Assembly: GCA_003661125.1 (NCBI GenBank)
Contig: QMVO01000154.1
Coordinates: 1 to 5,199, forward strand
Length of the DNA: 5,199 nucleotides
Reading direction: 5' to 3'
Origin: Methanosarcinales archaeon
GTDB taxonomy: Archaea > Halobacteriota > Syntropharchaeia > Alkanophagales > Methanospirareceae
Position numbers and translations under genes: made by a program. Shown here one piece after another: positions 1 to 4,994 of this stretch. The stretch's first letter is position 1. Each line of letters begins with the position of its first letter. The notes under the pieces are model-generated. The model was not told where the DNA came from and made no database searches. It saw nothing but the letters and a program-made list of their open reading frames with translations.

Positions 1-360
1 AAAGTCGTTTCTGCTTTCTATGCTGATTACAAACGAATAAATTCGATTTCACCTTTTGAAATCATGGCGATAGGAGCAGAAGTGGAAATAGATGTGGCAA
101 TGATAGATACCGGTATAAAGGACGGAAAGTCAACGTTAGAATTTCTGAGTGCGGAAGAGCTCAAAACGTTCGTTTTGGAATCGAAAGCGCTTGGACTGCT
201 GACTGCTCTTGCGGGCTCGCTAAAATTTGAGGATGTTTCCGCAATAAAGGAGATAGGACCTGACATAATAGGTGTTAGGGGTATGGTGTGTGGTGGTAAC
301 AGAGAAGACAGCGTAAGGGCGGAATTGGTGAGAGAGTTGAAGATGATGGTAAGGGAGTAA
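1..360 (+). CDS. mfnB: (5-formylfuran-3-yl)methyl phosphate synthase MfnB, C-terminal part (5' end outside window)
   Basis: The reading frame is open from base 1 and ends at TAA 358-360, giving 119 residues, about half of the roughly 235 usual for the family. MfnB (DUF556) condenses two glyceraldehyde-3-phosphate molecules into the furan precursor of methanofuran, the C1 carrier of methanogenesis and its reversal; it is a soluble TIM-barrel enzyme. The fragment starts with a strand-like KVVSAFYADYKR segment. Next comes VAMIDTGIKDGK at fragment residues 32-43, whose Asp36 and Lys40 have the D-x3-K spacing of the family's active-site Asp/Lys pair. Near the end is GVRGMVCGGNRED, the phosphate-binding-type glycine-rich loop. 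The Met codon at 64 is internal, because homologous sequence continues upstream of it. The next gene starts 4 nt after the stop, so the two are probably co-transcribed. Identification rests on remembered family motifs; I regard it as secure. Confidence 0.9.
   Translation, partial: KVVSAFYADYKRINSISPFEIMAIGAEVEIDVAMIDTGIKDGKSTLEFLSAEELKTFVLESKALGLLTALAGSLKFEDVSAIKEIGPDIIGVRGMVCGGNREDSVRAELVRELKMMVRE
353..357 (+). promoter_or_regulatory. ribosome binding site of the 365 gene, inside the mfnB end
   Basis: GGGAG lies 7 nt before ATG 365 and overlaps the last codons of mfnB. Ribosomes finishing mfnB would therefore pass over the start of the next gene, consistent with coupled translation. Confidence 0.6.
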
Positions 361-364
361 AGCT

Positions 365-742
365 ATGAAGGATAGGAGAAGGAGGAAGCCTAAACTTTCT
401 AAAGATGAGTTTGGGAAAATAGCGCATGGTTTGAATAGCTTTGGTGATATGCTCGTGATGCTGGGGGAGATAGAGAAAAGAGAAAAAGAACTGAGTAAGT
501 TAGATAGACTTATGAGAAAGCTTTTTCGAGCCGACAACCGTGAAGTGATTTCGGCAATAGAGAATAATCCTGAATTAATAGATAAAGCAGCCGCCCTTGC
601 AAAGAAATGGGAGGCGCTCTCTTCGATAATAGAAGAGGACCCTTTGGAAATGTCACCGGATGAACGGATAGAAGCAGGAAAAAGTCTTAAAGAGCTTTCA
701 ACTTTGCTTAATGGGATTGCGGAAAGTATGGAAGGGGAATGA
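365..742 (+). CDS. uncharacterised helical protein, 125 aa, downstream of mfnB
   Basis: I do not recognise this protein. The start ATG at 365 is preceded by GGGAG at 353-357 (7-nt spacing), which lies inside the last codons of mfnB, so translation is probably coupled and the two genes form an operon. The N-terminus is very basic (KDRRRRKPK, residues 2-10). The rest is rich in Glu, Lys, Leu and Ala with heptad-like spacing, notably residues 33-55 and 100-122, and has no signal peptide or membrane segment. A soluble, mostly alpha-helical, possibly coiled-coil protein is the most that can be said. There are no cysteines and no recognisable catalytic motif. The basic head could bind nucleic acid or a ribosome/RNA partner, but that is speculation. 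Codon use (many AGA/AGG arginines) resembles the rest of the window. Real coding status is likely given the good ribosome site and tight linkage. Confidence 0.75.
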   Translation: MKDRRRRKPKLSKDEFGKIAHGLNSFGDMLVMLGEIEKREKELSKLDRLMRKLFRADNREVISAIENNPELIDKAAALAKKWEALSSIIEEDPLEMSPDERIEAGKSLKELSTLLNGIAESMEGE

Positions 743-813
743 TTGCTCAAAATCTTTGGGATTCGGCAATTTTCCTTAGCATCAAACCCTGCTATATAAA
801 ACAAAATCATCAA

Positions 814-831
814 GTTTTTATTTCGCCTTTT
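814..831 (+). terminator. possible T-rich archaeal terminator after the 365-742 gene
   Basis: The 134-nt gap between the helical protein (stop at 742) and the 5S gene contains the T-rich stretch GTTTTTATTTCGCCTTTT. Archaeal termination commonly uses such T-tracts on the non-template strand without a stable hairpin. The tract overlaps the upstream flank of the 5S promoter. Otherwise the gap holds only AT-rich DNA, including an extra TATA-like sequence, TATATAAAA, at 793-800. Confidence 0.3.
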
Positions 832-837
832 GACGGC

Positions 838-854
838 TTTATATATTAATATAA
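838..854 (+). promoter_or_regulatory. TATA-box promoter of the 5S rRNA gene
   Basis: The sequence TTTATATATTAATATAA contains two overlapping TATA-box candidates, TTTATATA (838-845) and TTAATATAA (846-854). Archaeal TATA boxes are centred about 26 nt before the transcription start. The second one, centred near 850, would place the start at about 876, right at the 5' end of the 5S rRNA; the first would start about 10 nt earlier and leave a short leader to trim. Confidence 0.6.
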
Positions 855-876
855 TAGAAAAATAGAAATGTGTAAA

Positions 877-1005
877 TGGGCATAGCGGCCATAGCGACGG
901 GGAAACTCCCGGACTCATTCCGAACCCGGCAGATAAGCCCGTCAGCGTTCCTTACTGTACTGAGTTGCGCGAGCACTTGGGAACTAAGGATCGCTGCTAT
1001 GCCCA
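877..1005 (+). rRNA. rrf: 5S ribosomal RNA (stand-alone gene)
   Basis: This is a full 5S rRNA by sequence and fold. The terminal helix pairs TGGGCATAGC (877-886) with GCTATGCCCA (996-1005). Between the arms are the conserved blocks of archaeal 5S in the right order: GCGGCCATAGCG, GGGGAAACTCCCGG, CATTCCGAACCCGGCAGATAAG, CCCGTCAGCGTTCC, TACTG and TTGCGCGAGCA, then TGGGAAC. The length of about 129 nt is normal or slightly long for archaea. It has its own promoter and is not joined to a 16S or 23S gene in this window: the upstream gene is protein-coding and the next gene is paaK, 16 nt downstream. Exact ends are set by helix I and could be off by one or two bases (878-1004 is the minimal pairing with GGGC/GCCC). 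Confidence 0.95.
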
Positions 1006-1021
1006 TAAATCATACATAACT

Positions 1022-2323
1022 ATGCCTTTCCGGGATAAAAACATTGAAACGCTGCCTCGCGATGAACTTGAGAAATTGCAGGTTAAGCGGCTGAAGGATA
1101 CAGTCGCCCGGTGCAAGAAATCCATCTTCTACCGAAACCGTCTGAAAGATATAGATGAATCTCTGTTCACTACGCCCAAGGATGTCTCCATGATCCCGTT
1201 CACCACAAAGGATGACCTGCGCGCTAATTATGACTTCGGTCTTGTAACCGTGCCAAAGGAAGAAATCGTGCGTATGCATTCCTCTTCAGGCACTACTGGG
1301 AAGGCTACCGTCATCTTCCATACAAGAGAGGACATCGAGACCTGGTCTGACCTCGTTGCCCGATGCATCGTTATGACAGGGGCATGTAAGGCGGACGTCT
1401 TCCAGAATATAATCAGTTACGGCTTGTTTACCGGCGGTCTGGGACTCCATTACGGCGCTGAGAAGGTTGGTATGCTGACCATTCCTTCAGGTGCCGGCAA
1501 TACTAAACGTCAGATACAATTGATGAAGGATTTCAATACAACGGTCTTCCATGCAACGCCTTCTTACATTCTGTATGTTTCCGAAGTAATGGTTCAGGAG
1601 GAGTTCGACCCGAAGGAGTTCGATTTGCGCATCGGTTTTGTGGGTGCTGAGCCACATTCGGAGCAGACCAGGCAGAGGATTGAAGACATATATGATATAA
1701 ATGTGTTTAATTCATACGGCATGTCTGAGCTTAACGGACCCGGAGTAGCCTTTGAGTGTGAAGAAAAAAGTGGCATGCACCTCTGGGAAGACAGTTACCT
1801 TCTCGAAGTCGTTAACCCAGATACCGGCGAAGTACTTGCCCCTGGGGAAGAAGGAGAGCTGGTTATTACTACATTAAGCAGGGAAGCAATGCCCATCCTC
1901 CGGTATCGAACTGGGGACCTTGCCAGAATCGTTGATGAAGGCGATAAATGCTCTTGCGGCAGGACCCATGTGAGGATTTCACGTATAAAAGGGCGCTGTG
2001 ATGATATGCTCATTGTTAAAGGTGTTAATTTATACCCAAGTCGGATAGAGGAGGTTCTGATGAGTTTTCCTGAAGTTGCCGCAAATTATCAAATCGTCCT
2101 GGAGCGCGAAGGGTGTCTTGATTCATTGACGGTGAGAGTAGAGTTGTATCCTAAAATGTTTGATGGCGATCTGCGGAAGCTGAAAAAACTTGAAGCAGAC
2201 ATTACTAAAAGTATCCAGGACGAGATTATTATAAGACCAAGAATCGAGTTTCACGAGTACAGAAGCTTGCCGAGGAGTGAGGGCAAGGCAGTACGAGTTG
2301 TTGATATGAGGGGTGAGATTTAA
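1022..2323 (+). CDS. paaK: phenylacetate-CoA ligase family protein (adenylate-forming)
   Basis: This is a 433-residue member of the PaaK branch of adenylate-forming enzymes, which activate an aryl or aryl-acetic acid with ATP to an acyl-AMP and then its CoA thioester in the cytoplasm. The motifs appear in order. IETLPRDELEKLQ (8-20) is the typical PaaK N-terminus. HSSSGTTGKAT (86-96) is the phosphate-binding A3 motif. SYGMSELNG (231-239) is the A5 motif, and ILRYRTGDLARI (292-303) carries the ATP-ribose Asp. RIKGRCDDMLIVKGVNLYPSRIEEVL (321-346) is the hinge and start of the C-domain, and RSEGKAVRV contains the catalytic Lys422. Cys246, His253, Cys310 and Cys312 could form the metal site seen in some relatives. 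Length is standard and the gene looks intact. I chose ATG 1022 because an upstream in-frame TTG at 965 lies inside the 5S gene and homology starts just after this Met. No Shine-Dalgarno sequence precedes it. In methanogen-type archaea a role in salvaging aryl acids such as phenylacetate or indoleacetate is plausible; substrate is unproven. Confidence 0.9.
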   Translation: MPFRDKNIETLPRDELEKLQVKRLKDTVARCKKSIFYRNRLKDIDESLFTTPKDVSMIPFTTKDDLRANYDFGLVTVPKEEIVRMHSSSGTTGKATVIFHTREDIETWSDLVARCIVMTGACKADVFQNIISYGLFTGGLGLHYGAEKVGMLTIPSGAGNTKRQIQLMKDFNTTVFHATPSYILYVSEVMVQEEFDPKEFDLRIGFVGAEPHSEQTRQRIEDIYDINVFNSYGMSELNGPGVAFECEEKSGMHLWEDSYLLEVVNPDTGEVLAPGEEGELVITTLSREAMPILRYRTGDLARIVDEGDKCSCGRTHVRISRIKGRCDDMLIVKGVNLYPSRIEEVLMSFPEVAANYQIVLEREGCLDSLTVRVELYPKMFDGDLRKLKKLEADITKSIQDEIIIRPRIEFHEYRSLPRSEGKAVRVVDMRGEI

Positions 2324-2388
2324 ATGAAATTACTTCTAAATCCTCTTTGGAGTTGTTTACTTAATTCTTCTTTGATTCCATATTTCCC
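2324..2388. other. convergent intergenic spacer with T-rich stretch
   Basis: The 65 nt between the stops of paaK and the minus-strand nifU-like gene are T-rich on the plus strand (for example GTTTACTTAATTCTTCTTTG near 2354-2373). This could terminate paaK transcription. A tiny 3-bp hairpin (CTC/GAG, 2343-2352) precedes it. No T-tract is evident in the opposite direction, and I see no gene here. Confidence 0.35.
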
Positions 2389-2649
2389 TCACCTCTTCCC
2401 CAGCTCTTCAAATCTCTCCCGGAAGTCATCTACCGCGACTACTTCCTTTACCGCTGGAATTTTCTCTTTCAGCGTCGCTTCGACGAAGTTCGCCAGTGTG
2501 AACTGACTCATCGGGCATCCGGCACATGCACCACGCAACCGCACCTTCACCGTGCCATCCTCCACGCTCACAAGTTCTATACTGCCGCCTTCCATCGCTA
2601 AAAGCGGACTAATCTCTTTTTCTATTACCCTTTTTACCTCGTCCCACAT
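2389..2649 (-). CDS. stand-alone NifU C-terminal domain (Nfu-type) Fe-S scaffold protein
   Basis: This 86-residue protein matches the NifU C-terminal (Nfu) domain over its whole length. The N-terminal helix leads into ISPLLAMEGGSIELVSVEDGTVKVRL, where the EGG turn and the strands are typical. GACAGCPMS follows, containing the CxxC pair (Cys42, Cys45) that holds a transient [4Fe-4S] cluster between two subunits. The last part is an amphipathic helix and VKEVVAV strand. The family assembles or delivers Fe-S clusters to apo-proteins in the cytoplasm, a heavy demand in a methanogen-type archaeon. A longer reading from GTG 2661 is possible, but that GTG is part of a perfect GAGGTGA ribosome site (2664-2658) lying 8 nt before ATG 2649, so I place the start at 2649. 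The gene converges on paaK and is divergent from the HTH regulator at 2709. Confidence 0.9.
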   Translation of the reverse strand: MWDEVKRVIEKEISPLLAMEGGSIELVSVEDGTVKVRLRGACAGCPMSQFTLANFVEATLKEKIPAVKEVVAVDDFRERFEELGKR

Positions 2650-2657
2650 TTTCTTTA

Positions 2658-2664
2658 TCACCTC
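2658..2664 (-). promoter_or_regulatory. strong ribosome binding site that decides the nifU-like start
   Basis: Read on the minus strand, GAGGTGA (2664 to 2658) is fully complementary to the 3' end of archaeal 16S rRNA. It is followed by 8 nt and then ATG 2649. The GTG within it (2661-2659) is in frame but is better explained as part of this site than as a start codon. Confidence 0.75.
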
Positions 2665-2666
2665 TT

Positions 2667-2698
2667 ATTTAAAATAATAACAATCGTTATATAAAAAG
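2667..2698. promoter_or_regulatory. divergent TATA-box promoter region (nifU-like gene / HTH regulator)
   Basis: Only 59 nt separate the two divergent starts. On the minus strand TTTATATAAC (about 2696-2687) is a TATA box whose expected transcription start near 2666 leaves a short leader holding the GAGGTGA site. On the plus strand TTTAAAATA (about 2668-2676) would start transcription near 2698-2700, giving the regulator a leader of only about 10 nt or less. The two boxes are so close that a protein bound here would affect both genes. Confidence 0.5.
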
Positions 2699-2708
2699 GT
2701 TGGGTAAG

Positions 2709-3041
2709 ATGAAATTCCCCTGTGAGATAATAGTGTGGGAAGTATTGCCATGCATACGGGCGGCACTCGCAGAAGAGCTGATTAAAAGAGGGTTATCCCA
2801 AAAAGAAATCTCTAAAACGCTTGGGATTACGCAGGCTGCGGTATCGCAATACACATCAAAGAAAAGGGGTTCAAAGCTCAATTTTCAGGAGGATGCGAAG
2901 GAAGAGATAAAAAAACTTGCTGACGACCTCGTGCATGGTTCCGTGGATGACCTTATCGCGAGAATTTGTCGGATTTGTGCAGTGGTACGCGCAGAGGGAG
3001 CTGTATGCAAATTAGAGCTGTGTAACGCCACGAAAAAGTAG
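2709..3041 (+). CDS. small HTH transcriptional regulator (COG2522-like) with C-terminal Cys cluster
   Basis: This 110-residue cytoplasmic DNA-binding protein begins MKFPCEIIVWEVLPCIRAALAEELI, the typical opening of a family of short archaeal regulators (COG2522-like). A helix-turn-helix follows at residues 29-54: GLSQKEISKTLGITQAAVSQYT, then SKKRG. The C-terminal part (60-105) is helical and carries Cys87, Cys90, Cys100 and Cys105 in a Cx2C-x9-Cx4C arrangement, plus Cys5 and Cys15 in the N-terminal part. Such a cluster could hold an Fe-S centre or zinc. I chose ATG 2709 rather than TTG 2700, because the family starts directly before the KFPCE block and AGGT (2697-2700) lies 8 nt upstream. The regulator is divergent from the Nfu scaffold gene with a shared 59-bp promoter region, so control of Fe-S assembly, and of itself, is the simplest inference. 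The Fe-S sensing role is not shown by the sequence. Confidence 0.85.
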   Translation: MKFPCEIIVWEVLPCIRAALAEELIKRGLSQKEISKTLGITQAAVSQYTSKKRGSKLNFQEDAKEEIKKLADDLVHGSVDDLIARICRICAVVRAEGAVCKLELCNATKK

Positions 3042-3042
3042 C

Positions 3043-3119
3043 AAGCACTTATTGTACGTCTCAAAAGAGAACTTTCCTGTTAAAACTGACCAGTTTTGTG
3101 TAAGACGTAACAGGTGCTT
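3043..3119. other. nested inverted-repeat element, possible structured RNA or operator
   Basis: Two nt after the regulator stop lies a 77-nt element. Its outer arms AAGCAC (3043-3048) and GTGCTT (3114-3119) enclose TACGTCT (3055-3061) and AGACGTA (3103-3109). Between these sit a small hairpin AAAG-AGAA-CTTT (3064-3075) and the palindrome AAAACTGACCAGTTTT (3082-3097), giving a three-way-junction shape. A second pairing, CCTGTTA (3076-3082) with TAACAGG (3108-3114), competes with both outer stems. It matches no RNA class I know and is not a tRNA. It could act as RNA in the regulator's 3' region or the exporter's leader, as a protein-binding palindrome, or be a remnant of a small mobile element. 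Confidence 0.55.
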
Positions 3120-3160
3120 CCAGTGTAACCTGAATATAGAAGAGAAGAAAAACGAGGTGG

Positions 3161-3189
3161 ATGAAAGAAGAGACCATCACTTCTTCCAT
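3161..3189. repeat. inverted repeat / hairpin upstream of the exporter operon
   Basis: ATGAAAGAAG (3161-3170) pairs with CTTCTTCCAT (3180-3189), 9 of 10 positions complementary (one A-C mismatch), around a 9-nt loop. It sits just before the AT-rich promoter of the ABC genes. It could be a terminator stem for the upstream transcript or an operator; no T-tract follows it. Confidence 0.4.
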
Positions 3190-3222
3190 AATATAAAATG
3201 GAGGGAAGTTATACTTTATTTA
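3189..3222 (+). promoter_or_regulatory. candidate promoter of the ABC exporter operon
   Basis: Several TATA-like sequences lie here: AATATAAAA (about 3190-3198), TTATAC (3209-3214) and TTTATTTA (3215-3222). The first would start transcription near 3220 and leave about 34 nt of leader containing the AGGAGG site; the last would start after that site and is less likely. I cannot decide among them from sequence. Confidence 0.4.
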
Positions 3223-3237
3223 TGTACAATTAAAAAT

Positions 3238-3243
3238 AGGAGG
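3238..3243 (+). promoter_or_regulatory. ribosome binding site supporting the TTG start of the ABC ATPase
   Basis: AGGAGG is followed by 10 nt and then TTG 3254. The nearer ATG at 3244 and the ATG at 3261 are both out of frame with the ATPase; the frame from 3244 stops after eight codons. TTG is therefore the most likely start. Confidence 0.65.
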
Positions 3244-3253
3244 ATGAAATATA

Positions 3254-4153
3254 TTGGGATATGCTATTGAAACGTATGACCTAACGAAGAAGTTCGCACT
3301 GCAAAAAGGATTTACCGAGTTTCTCATGCATCCCTTTGGAAAAAATGAGATAACGGCAGTAAAGAAAGTGAACATAAAAATCAGAAAGGGGGAATTGTTT
3401 GGCGTCCTCGGGCCAAATGGAGCGGGTAAGACCACGCTAATAAAGTTATTGTGTACGCTGGTTTTACCCACAGAAGGAACTGCATACGTAAACGGGTATA
3501 ACATCGCAGAAGATAGTGGAAAGGTCAGGGAATCTATTGGTTTTATCACTGCCGATGAACGAAGTTTTTACTGGAGACTCACCGGGCAACAAAATCTTAA
3601 ATTTTTCGCTTCTCTTCACAATTTTTATTCTTTTGATGCACAAAAAAGGGTAAATGAACTATTAGATATTGTTGGATTAAAAAATAGAGCAGATGATAGG
3701 TTTCTAAGCTATTCTGCCGGAATGAAACAACGAATGGCGATTGCACGTGGATTGCTGAACGACCCGGAAGTTGTGTTTATGGACGAACCAACCAAGGGTT
3801 TGGACCCTGGTGCGGCACAGAATTTAAGAGGATTTATTAAAGAGCGTATTGTAAAGGAGCAGGGAAAAACCGTTTTTTTATCCACTCACCACCTTGGCGA
3901 GGCAGAGCAGTTATGCGACAGAATTGCGATTATTGACGAAGGCGAAATAAGGGTGATTGGAAGTCCGGAAGAGCTGAAAAGTGAGTTGACCAAACCCAAC
4001 TCCACACTGGATGATGTATTTTTACATTACACGGGCAAAGAGTTCAAGGAAGAGGTAGCGCAAAAGCATCCTTACCCGGAACGTAGAAGGATGATGCGTG
4101 AAGGGAGAAGAGGAGTGATGCGTGGAGGTAGAATAGGAGGGATAAGATTTTGA
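3254..4153 (+). CDS. ABC-2 type transporter ATP-binding protein
   Basis: This 299-residue cytoplasmic ATPase powers the membrane protein encoded directly after it. All nucleotide-binding motifs are present: Walker A GPNGAGKT (53-60), a DERSFYWRLTG segment (101-111) in the Q-loop region, signature LSYSAGMKQR (151-160), Walker B VVFMDEPT (173-180), D-loop GLDP (182-185) and switch His212 in STHH. The SAGMK signature and the DERSFYWRLTG segment are typical of the NatA/DrrA-like exporter branch. The residues after 246, starting TKPNSTLDDVFLHYTGKEF, are also DrrA-like. The start is TTG, supported by AGGAGG at 3238-3243; the next in-frame Met (residue 25) would remove the first strand. The last 20 residues are oddly basic and glycine-rich, because the DNA holds a 24-bp tandem duplication (4093-4140). 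The stop overlaps the permease start (TTGA). The exported substrate cannot be read from sequence. Confidence 0.92.
   Translation: MGYAIETYDLTKKFALQKGFTEFLMHPFGKNEITAVKKVNIKIRKGELFGVLGPNGAGKTTLIKLLCTLVLPTEGTAYVNGYNIAEDSGKVRESIGFITADERSFYWRLTGQQNLKFFASLHNFYSFDAQKRVNELLDIVGLKNRADDRFLSYSAGMKQRMAIARGLLNDPEVVFMDEPTKGLDPGAAQNLRGFIKERIVKEQGKTVFLSTHHLGEAEQLCDRIAIIDEGEIRVIGSPEELKSELTKPNSTLDDVFLHYTGKEFKEEVAQKHPYPERRRMMREGRRGVMRGGRIGGIRF
4093..4140 (+). repeat. two imperfect 24-bp tandem repeats at the ABC ATPase 3' end
   Basis: Unit 1 (4093-4116) and unit 2 (4117-4140) both begin GATGCGTG and agree at 20 of 24 positions. Because 24 is a multiple of three, the protein gains two related octads, MREGRRGV (residues 281-288) and MRGGRIGG (289-296). 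The second unit ends in AGGAGG, which is the ribosome site of the permease. Confidence 0.75.
4135..4140 (+). promoter_or_regulatory. ribosome binding site of the permease gene, inside the ATPase gene
   Basis: AGGAGG (extended by G4141) lies 9 nt before TTG 4150, an optimal distance. It supports the TTG start and tight coupling of the two ABC genes. Confidence 0.75.
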
Positions 4154-4959
4154 TATATAAAAAAGCGGTTTCCTTTATAAAAAGAGACTTGATACTTGCA
4201 ACAAGTTATAAATTCGAGTTCTTCTTGAGACTGTTCTTTATGTTCTTCTCGATTCTGACCTTCTATTTTGTTGCCAAGCTGATTGGAGGTGCGGGGGCGC
4301 AATACCTTGAACCATACGGCGGGGATTATTTCTCCTTTGTACTGATAGGGATAGCCTTTTCGGGTTATCAGATGACAGCGTTAAGGGGCTTTTCGGAAAG
4401 CATTCGAGATGAGCAGATGATGGGCACGTTAGAAGCCATGCTTGTAACCCCGACTAATACCTCAACAATAATAACCCTATCTGCGCTCTGGAGTTTTATC
4501 TTTACTTCTTTTAGAGTTCTGGTATATCTTTTGATTGGTGTCTTCTTGCTGGGTGCGGACATGAGCGATGCAAATCTGTTTGCCGCCATGGTTATTCTGG
4601 TTCTGACAATAATATGCTTCAGCAGTATTGGCATAATCTCCGCAAGTTTCATTATGATACTCAAAAGAGGTGACCCGATAAATATGCTATTTATGAGCAC
4701 ATCTGAACTCTTTGGTGGAGTATTTTTTCCAATTGCGGTTTTACCGGGGTGGCTGCAAAATATCTCGCATATTTTGCCGATTACATATTCGCTGAGCGGG
4801 ATGCGACATGCACTTCTGCAGGGATACTCGCTGCATGCCCTTGCTCCAGATATAATTGCACTGGTAGCATTCTCAGTTGTACTGGTTCCGCTGGGTTTAT
4901 TGGCGTTTAAGTATGCAGTAAAAAAAGCGAAGGTGGATGGAACTCTCGTTCAGTATTAA
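4150..4959 (+). CDS. ABC-2 type transporter permease
   Basis: This 269-residue inner membrane protein forms the channel half of the exporter. About six hydrophobic segments are visible, roughly at residues 23-44, 60-78, 108-134, 143-171, 180-200 and 233-256, the usual ABC-2 layout. Between the second and third lies RDEQMMGTLEAMLVTPT (86-102), the conserved cytoplasmic coupling region (E-x-GTLE-x-L-x-x-P pattern) that contacts the ATPase. The segment GGVFFPIAVLPGWLQNISHILPITY (189-213) matches the family's conserved FP-x-LP-x-W-L region and the following PLTY-like motif. The start is TTG, overlapping the ATPase stop by 4 nt and preceded by AGGAGG; the first downstream Met (residue 31) would delete the N-terminal amphipathic part. 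Length is normal and the gene is intact. Substrate unknown: drugs, lipids or sodium are all precedents in the family. Confidence 0.9.
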   Translation: MIYKKAVSFIKRDLILATSYKFEFFLRLFFMFFSILTFYFVAKLIGGAGAQYLEPYGGDYFSFVLIGIAFSGYQMTALRGFSESIRDEQMMGTLEAMLVTPTNTSTIITLSALWSFIFTSFRVLVYLLIGVFLLGADMSDANLFAAMVILVLTIICFSSIGIISASFIMILKRGDPINMLFMSTSELFGGVFFPIAVLPGWLQNISHILPITYSLSGMRHALLQGYSLHALAPDIIALVAFSVVLVPLGLLAFKYAVKKAKVDGTLVQY

Positions 4960-4970
4960 CCATAGATTCA

Positions 4971-4977
4971 TATTAAA
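4971..4977 (+). promoter_or_regulatory. weak TATA-like box before the zinc-ribbon gene
   Basis: TATTAAA is centred at about 4974, which would start transcription near 5000, upstream of ATG 5022. No ribosome binding site is seen, so the call is weak. Confidence 0.25.
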
Positions 4978-4994
4978 CTAATACCTCAACAACC

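Noticed and set aside
220..918. Long minus-strand frame (232 codons)
   Set aside because: It is antisense to mfnB, the 365 gene and part of the 5S rRNA; its serine/leucine-rich content is what purine-rich sense codons give in reverse.
965..1021. N-terminal extension of paaK from TTG 965
   Set aside because: It lies mostly inside the 5S rRNA gene, has no ribosome site, and PaaK homology begins only after ATG 1022.
2324..2506. 60-codon frame starting directly after the paaK stop
   Set aside because: It runs antisense into the nifU-like gene and encodes low-complexity Ser/Phe sequence with no homology I recognise.
3021..3129. TGTAAC copies at 3021 and 3124 as target-site duplications around the inverted repeat
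   Set aside because: The left copy is inside the regulator gene, about 20 nt from the repeat arm, so the copies are not flush with the element; a 6-base match is expected by chance.
3161..3196. 11-codon mini-ORF MKEETITSSII after GAGGTGG
   Set aside because: The GAGGTG abuts the ATG with almost no spacing, and the sequence is better explained by the hairpin; too short to support.
3052..3270. 72-codon plus-strand frame with a CFQC motif
   Set aside because: It starts with TTG inside the inverted-repeat element, runs through the promoter and ribosome site of the ABC gene, and has no ribosome site of its own.
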